Shown in pieces: positions 61,419 to 64,000 of a stretch of DNA of 64,000 nucleotides (positions within the stretch are counted from its first letter, which is position 1; each line of letters opens with the position of its first letter). This DNA comes from Candidatus Binataceae bacterium. Lineage in GTDB: Bacteria > Desulfobacterota > Binatia > Binatales > Binataceae. Below the pieces are notes generated by a model that was not told the DNA's origin, did no database searches, and worked only from the letters and a program-made list of their open reading frames with translations. The position numbers and the translations under genes are program-made. The stretch is from the NCBI GenBank assembly GCA_035508495.1, contig DATJMX010000049.1, forward strand, positions 1-64,000, given 5' to 3'.

Positions 61419-64000
61419 ATGCTGAAGCCGCGTTTTCTCGATCAGATGGCGATGGAACTGGGCGACCGATATGCGTTCACCTCTATGGCGCGCGGGCGCC
61501 GATCCTTTCAACCCGACCACGTCGAACCGAAATGGCCGCGCGATCGCGCCGCCGATATCACGCACGTCTGCGTGAAGATCACCCTCGATTTCGATCGCCG
61601 CGCGATCGTCGGCACCGCGACGCACAAGCTGGCCGCGATCACCGACGGTGTTGAGTCGCTCGAATTCGATGCGGCCGAAATGAAGATTCACGGTGTGCGC
61701 GTCGGATCCAGGAATGCCTCGTTCGACGTTGACGACGGCAAGTTGCGGATCGCGCTGCCGTCGGCTCTGAAAGCGGGCGAGGAGAGCGAGGTCGCGATCG
61801 ACTATATGGCGTTCCCGCGCCGCGGCCTCTACTTCGTCGGCCCCGACGAGGCATATCCCAACAAACCCGCGCAGGCATGGACGCAGGGCGAGGACGAGGA
61901 TTCGCGCTACTGGTTTCCCTGCTACGACTACCCGAACAATCGCACGACCAGTGAAGTGATCGCGACCGTGCCGGAGCGCTTCACCGCCGTGTCCAACGGC
62001 GCGCTGATCGCGACGACAGCAGACGCTGCTGCGCGCACGCGCACCTTTCATTGGCGCCACGACGTGCCGCATTCCGTGTACCTGATGTCGCTGGCGGCGG
62101 GCGAGTTCACGCTTATCGAAGAGCGCGCGGGCGACGTTCCAGTGCAGTACTACTGCCAGCCGGGACACGAGGACGATGCGCGCCGAGCGTTTGGCAATAC
62201 GCCGAAAATGATCGAGTTTTTCGCGCGGCGTATCGGCGTGCCCTATCCCTACGCCAAGTATGCGCAGGTCGCGGTCAACGATTTTATTTTCGGCGGGATG
62301 GAGAACACGTCCGCCACCACGCAGACCGCGGACACGATGCACGATGCGCGCGCGCATATCGATTTCAAGAGCGATCCGCTGGTCGCCCACGAGCTGGCGC
62401 ATCAATGGTGGGGCGATCTGCTCACTTGCCGCGACTGGGCGCACGCATGGCTCAACGAGGGCTTCGCGACTTATTTCGAGGCGCTGTGGTGCGAGGAAAA
62501 CCTGGGCGCTGACGAGTTTGCCTGGAACGTGCGCCAGGATCGCGAGGGCTACCTCGACGAAGACACGAATCGTTACCGGCGGCCGGTGGTATGCAATCGC
62601 TATCGCGCGCCGATCGAGCTCTTCGATCGTCATCTGTACGAGAAGGGCAGCCTGATTTTGCACATGCTGCGGCGACTGGTCGGCGATGAGCTCTTTTTCA
62701 AATCGCTCAATCTCTACTGCACGCGCCATCGTGGGCAGAACGTCATCACGCAGGATTTGCAGCGCGCCTTCGAGGATGCGACCGGGCGCAACCTCGATTT
62801 CTTCTTCGACCAATGGGTCTACAAGGAAGGTCATCCCGAAATCGAAGTGACAAGCAGTTTCGACGACAAGCGCAAGCTCGCGTCGGTGACCGTGAAGCAG
62901 ACTCAAAAGACGGGCGAAAAGATCGGGCTCTTCAGATTTCCCGTGACGATCGCGCTGATGGACGCCGAGGGCAACGAGACGCGTCATCGTGTGGAAATCA
63001 AAGAGAAGGAACAAGTCTTCAACTTCGTCCTCGACAAGGCGCCGAAGGCCGTACGCTTCGATCCCGAGTACGACGTGCTGAAAACGCTCAAACACAAGCG
63101 CTCGCGCGAGGCGCTGACGCTCGCGCTGAAGCATGCGCCGGAAGCGATCGGGCGAGGCGGCGCGGCGCGCGAGCTTGGCAAGGAAGGCAGCCCGCAGGCG
63201 GTAGATGCGCTCCGCGAGGCTCTGCTTAATGACAAGTTCTGGGGCGTACAGGCCGATGCCGCGGCGGCTCTGGGAGCCATCAAAACGGAGGCCGCGCTTC
63301 ACGCTCTGCTCGAAGGCCTCAACGCGAAGCATCCCAAGGCGCGGCGCGCCGTGGTGCGGGGGCTCGGCGAGTTTCGCAACAACGAGCACGCGGCGTCGGC
63401 GCTGATCGAGCGTCTCGAAGAAGGCGACGAGAGCTACTTCGTAGAGGCCGAGGCGGCGCTCGCACTCGGCAAGACGCGCGATGCGCGCGCATTCGACAGT
63501 CTCAAGACCACGATTCATCGCGATTCGTATCTCGATACGATTCGCGCCCACAGCCTGGCCGGGATGGCCGAGCTGCGCGACGAGCGCGCGATTCCGGTGG
63601 CGCATGATTTCATGGCATACGGAATGCCGCCGCGCGCGCGCGTCGCCGCGATCGGCACGCTCGCTCGCTTCGGCGCGCGGCTCGAAAATCGCCGCGACGA
63701 AATTCTCGACTGGCTGACGCCGCTCGGCGACGATCGCGAGTTCATGGTGCGGATGCGACTACCGGGTGCGCTCGAGGAAATCGGCGACACACGCGGCCTC
63801 GGACCAGTGCGGCGGCTCGCGGAGCGCGATCTCGACGGCAGAATCCAGCGCCGCGCCAACGAGGCGATCACCGCGATCAGCGAAGGCCGCTCGCGAGTGC
63901 AGGAAGGCGATCGCCTGCGCACCGACGTCGAGAAGCTGCGCGAGGACAATCGCAAACTCCAGGAGCGCCTCGAAAAGCTCGAAGCACTGAGCCGCGCCAA
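61419..64000 (+). CDS. M1-family aminopeptidase, C-terminus outside window
   Basis: I read this frame from ATG 61419 to the window end, 860 codons with no stop. GGMENTSATTQ supplies the substrate amino-terminus motif, and HELAHQWWGD (residues ~327-336) with the downstream Glu in NEGFATY forms the zinc site, all as in M1 metallopeptidases. After the catalytic domain comes a tunnel-like region of HEAT-type helices (AREALTLALKHAPEAIGRGG), then at the window end a coiled coil (VEKLREDNRKLQERLEKLEA) that is unusual for the family. The N-terminus lacks a signal peptide. A 793-residue frame on the other strand is a shadow. Confidence 0.93.
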   Translation, partial: MLKPRFLDQMAMELGDRYAFTSMARGRRSFQPDHVEPKWPRDRAADITHVCVKITLDFDRRAIVGTATHKLAAITDGVESLEFDAAEMKIHGVRVGSRNASFDVDDGKLRIALPSALKAGEESEVAIDYMAFPRRGLYFVGPDEAYPNKPAQAWTQGEDEDSRYWFPCYDYPNNRTTSEVIATVPERFTAVSNGALIATTADAAARTRTFHWRHDVPHSVYLMSLAAGEFTLIEERAGDVPVQYYCQPGHEDDARRAFGNTPKMIEFFARRIGVPYPYAKYAQVAVNDFIFGGMENTSATTQTADTMHDARAHIDFKSDPLVAHELAHQWWGDLLTCRDWAHAWLNEGFATYFEALWCEENLGADEFAWNVRQDREGYLDEDTNRYRRPVVCNRYRAPIELFDRHLYEKGSLILHMLRRLVGDELFFKSLNLYCTRHRGQNVITQDLQRAFEDATGRNLDFFFDQWVYKEGHPEIEVTSSFDDKRKLASVTVKQTQKTGEKIGLFRFPVTIALMDAEGNETRHRVEIKEKEQVFNFVLDKAPKAVRFDPEYDVLKTLKHKRSREALTLALKHAPEAIGRGGAARELGKEGSPQAVDALREALLNDKFWGVQADAAAALGAIKTEAALHALLEGLNAKHPKARRAVVRGLGEFRNNEHAASALIERLEEGDESYFVEAEAALALGKTRDARAFDSLKTTIHRDSYLDTIRAHSLAGMAELRDERAIPVAHDFMAYGMPPRARVAAIGTLARFGARLENRRDEILDWLTPLGDDREFMVRMRLPGALEEIGDTRGLGPVRRLAERDLDGRIQRRANEAITAISEGRSRVQEGDRLRTDVEKLREDNRKLQERLEKLEALSRA

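Noticed and set aside
61224..63605. 793-codon minus-strand frame antisense to the M1 aminopeptidase
   Set aside because: It is the mirror of a well-supported metallopeptidase with HExxH and GxMEN motifs. Its translation is Arg/His/Ala-rich without domain motifs, a common artefact in high-GC coding DNA.

Overview
The window is high-GC bacterial chromosome from a Gram-negative (diderm) lineage: it has an outer-membrane porin, monofunctional transglycosylase MtgA, TrbF/TrbG conjugation proteins and a PrkA-YeaH-SpoVR operon. The mix of group 3b [NiFe]-hydrogenase, F420/LLM-type flavin oxidoreductases, EthD and NIPSNAP proteins, phytanoyl-CoA-type dioxygenases, type III CoA-transferase, a stand-alone STT3 oligosaccharyltransferase and a probable selenoprotein suggests a deltaproteobacteria-like soil/groundwater lineage. 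Candidatus Binatota is my best guess, by inference only; no rRNA gene is present to settle it.

Layout. 1-1692: right end of an integrated conjugative element (partial trbG, trbF) closed by a 3' fragment of a tRNA-Ser gene, the likely att site. 1.8-5.8 kb: LysR-controlled redox cluster (SDR, F420-reductase-like protein, SnoaL-like protein, nitroreductase) with a deletion scar fusing an azoreductase N-terminus to a haloalkane-dehalogenase-type C-terminus, and a 38-bp inverted duplication. 6-10 kb: CmcJ/NvfI-like oxygenase, D,D-carboxypeptidase, MtgA, an exported protein. 10.4-13 kb: STT3/AglB/PglB-type oligosaccharyltransferase. 13-25 kb: catabolic genes (PhyH, EthD, LLM, NIPSNAP, flavin monooxygenase) around a porin/cytochrome c/cupredoxin group and a chemoreceptor. 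25-32 kb: ferritin-like diiron protein, Hsp20, a DksA-type zinc-finger protein with a histone-H1-like tail, a decayed class V FBP aldolase/phosphatase, triosephosphate isomerase, and phosphoketolase divergent from a CoA-transferase across a near-perfect operator-like palindrome. 33.2-38.2 kb: group 3b hydrogenase operon with a cyclic-nucleotide-binding protein and maturation protease. 38-49 kb: exported proteins, an LLM oxidoreductase, a CYTH-like protein, a peroxiredoxin-like gene with an in-frame TGA at the catalytic cysteine position (probable selenoprotein), a type III CoA-transferase, a CADD-type diiron protein and two tandem amidases. 49-56 kb: a metallo-beta-lactamase-fold protein, then prkA-yeaH-spoVR, interrupted between prkA and yeaH by a DUF559 nuclease gene and palindromic repeats. 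56-64 kb: exported proteins, transglutaminase, P1 peptidase, a second PhyH oxygenase with a TetR regulator, and an M1 aminopeptidase running off the end.

How the parts fit. Phosphoketolase with triosephosphate isomerase and the CoA-transferase points to handling of C2 units and sugar phosphates. The group 3b hydrogenase would exchange electrons between H2 and NAD(P)H. The scattered oxygenases and CoA-transferase suggest use of organic acids or aromatic/terpenoid compounds. Several scars (azoR/dehalogenase fusion, FBPase pseudogene, tRNA fragment, palindromic repeats) show recent rearrangement. No CRISPR array, complete tRNA, rRNA or insertion sequence was seen.
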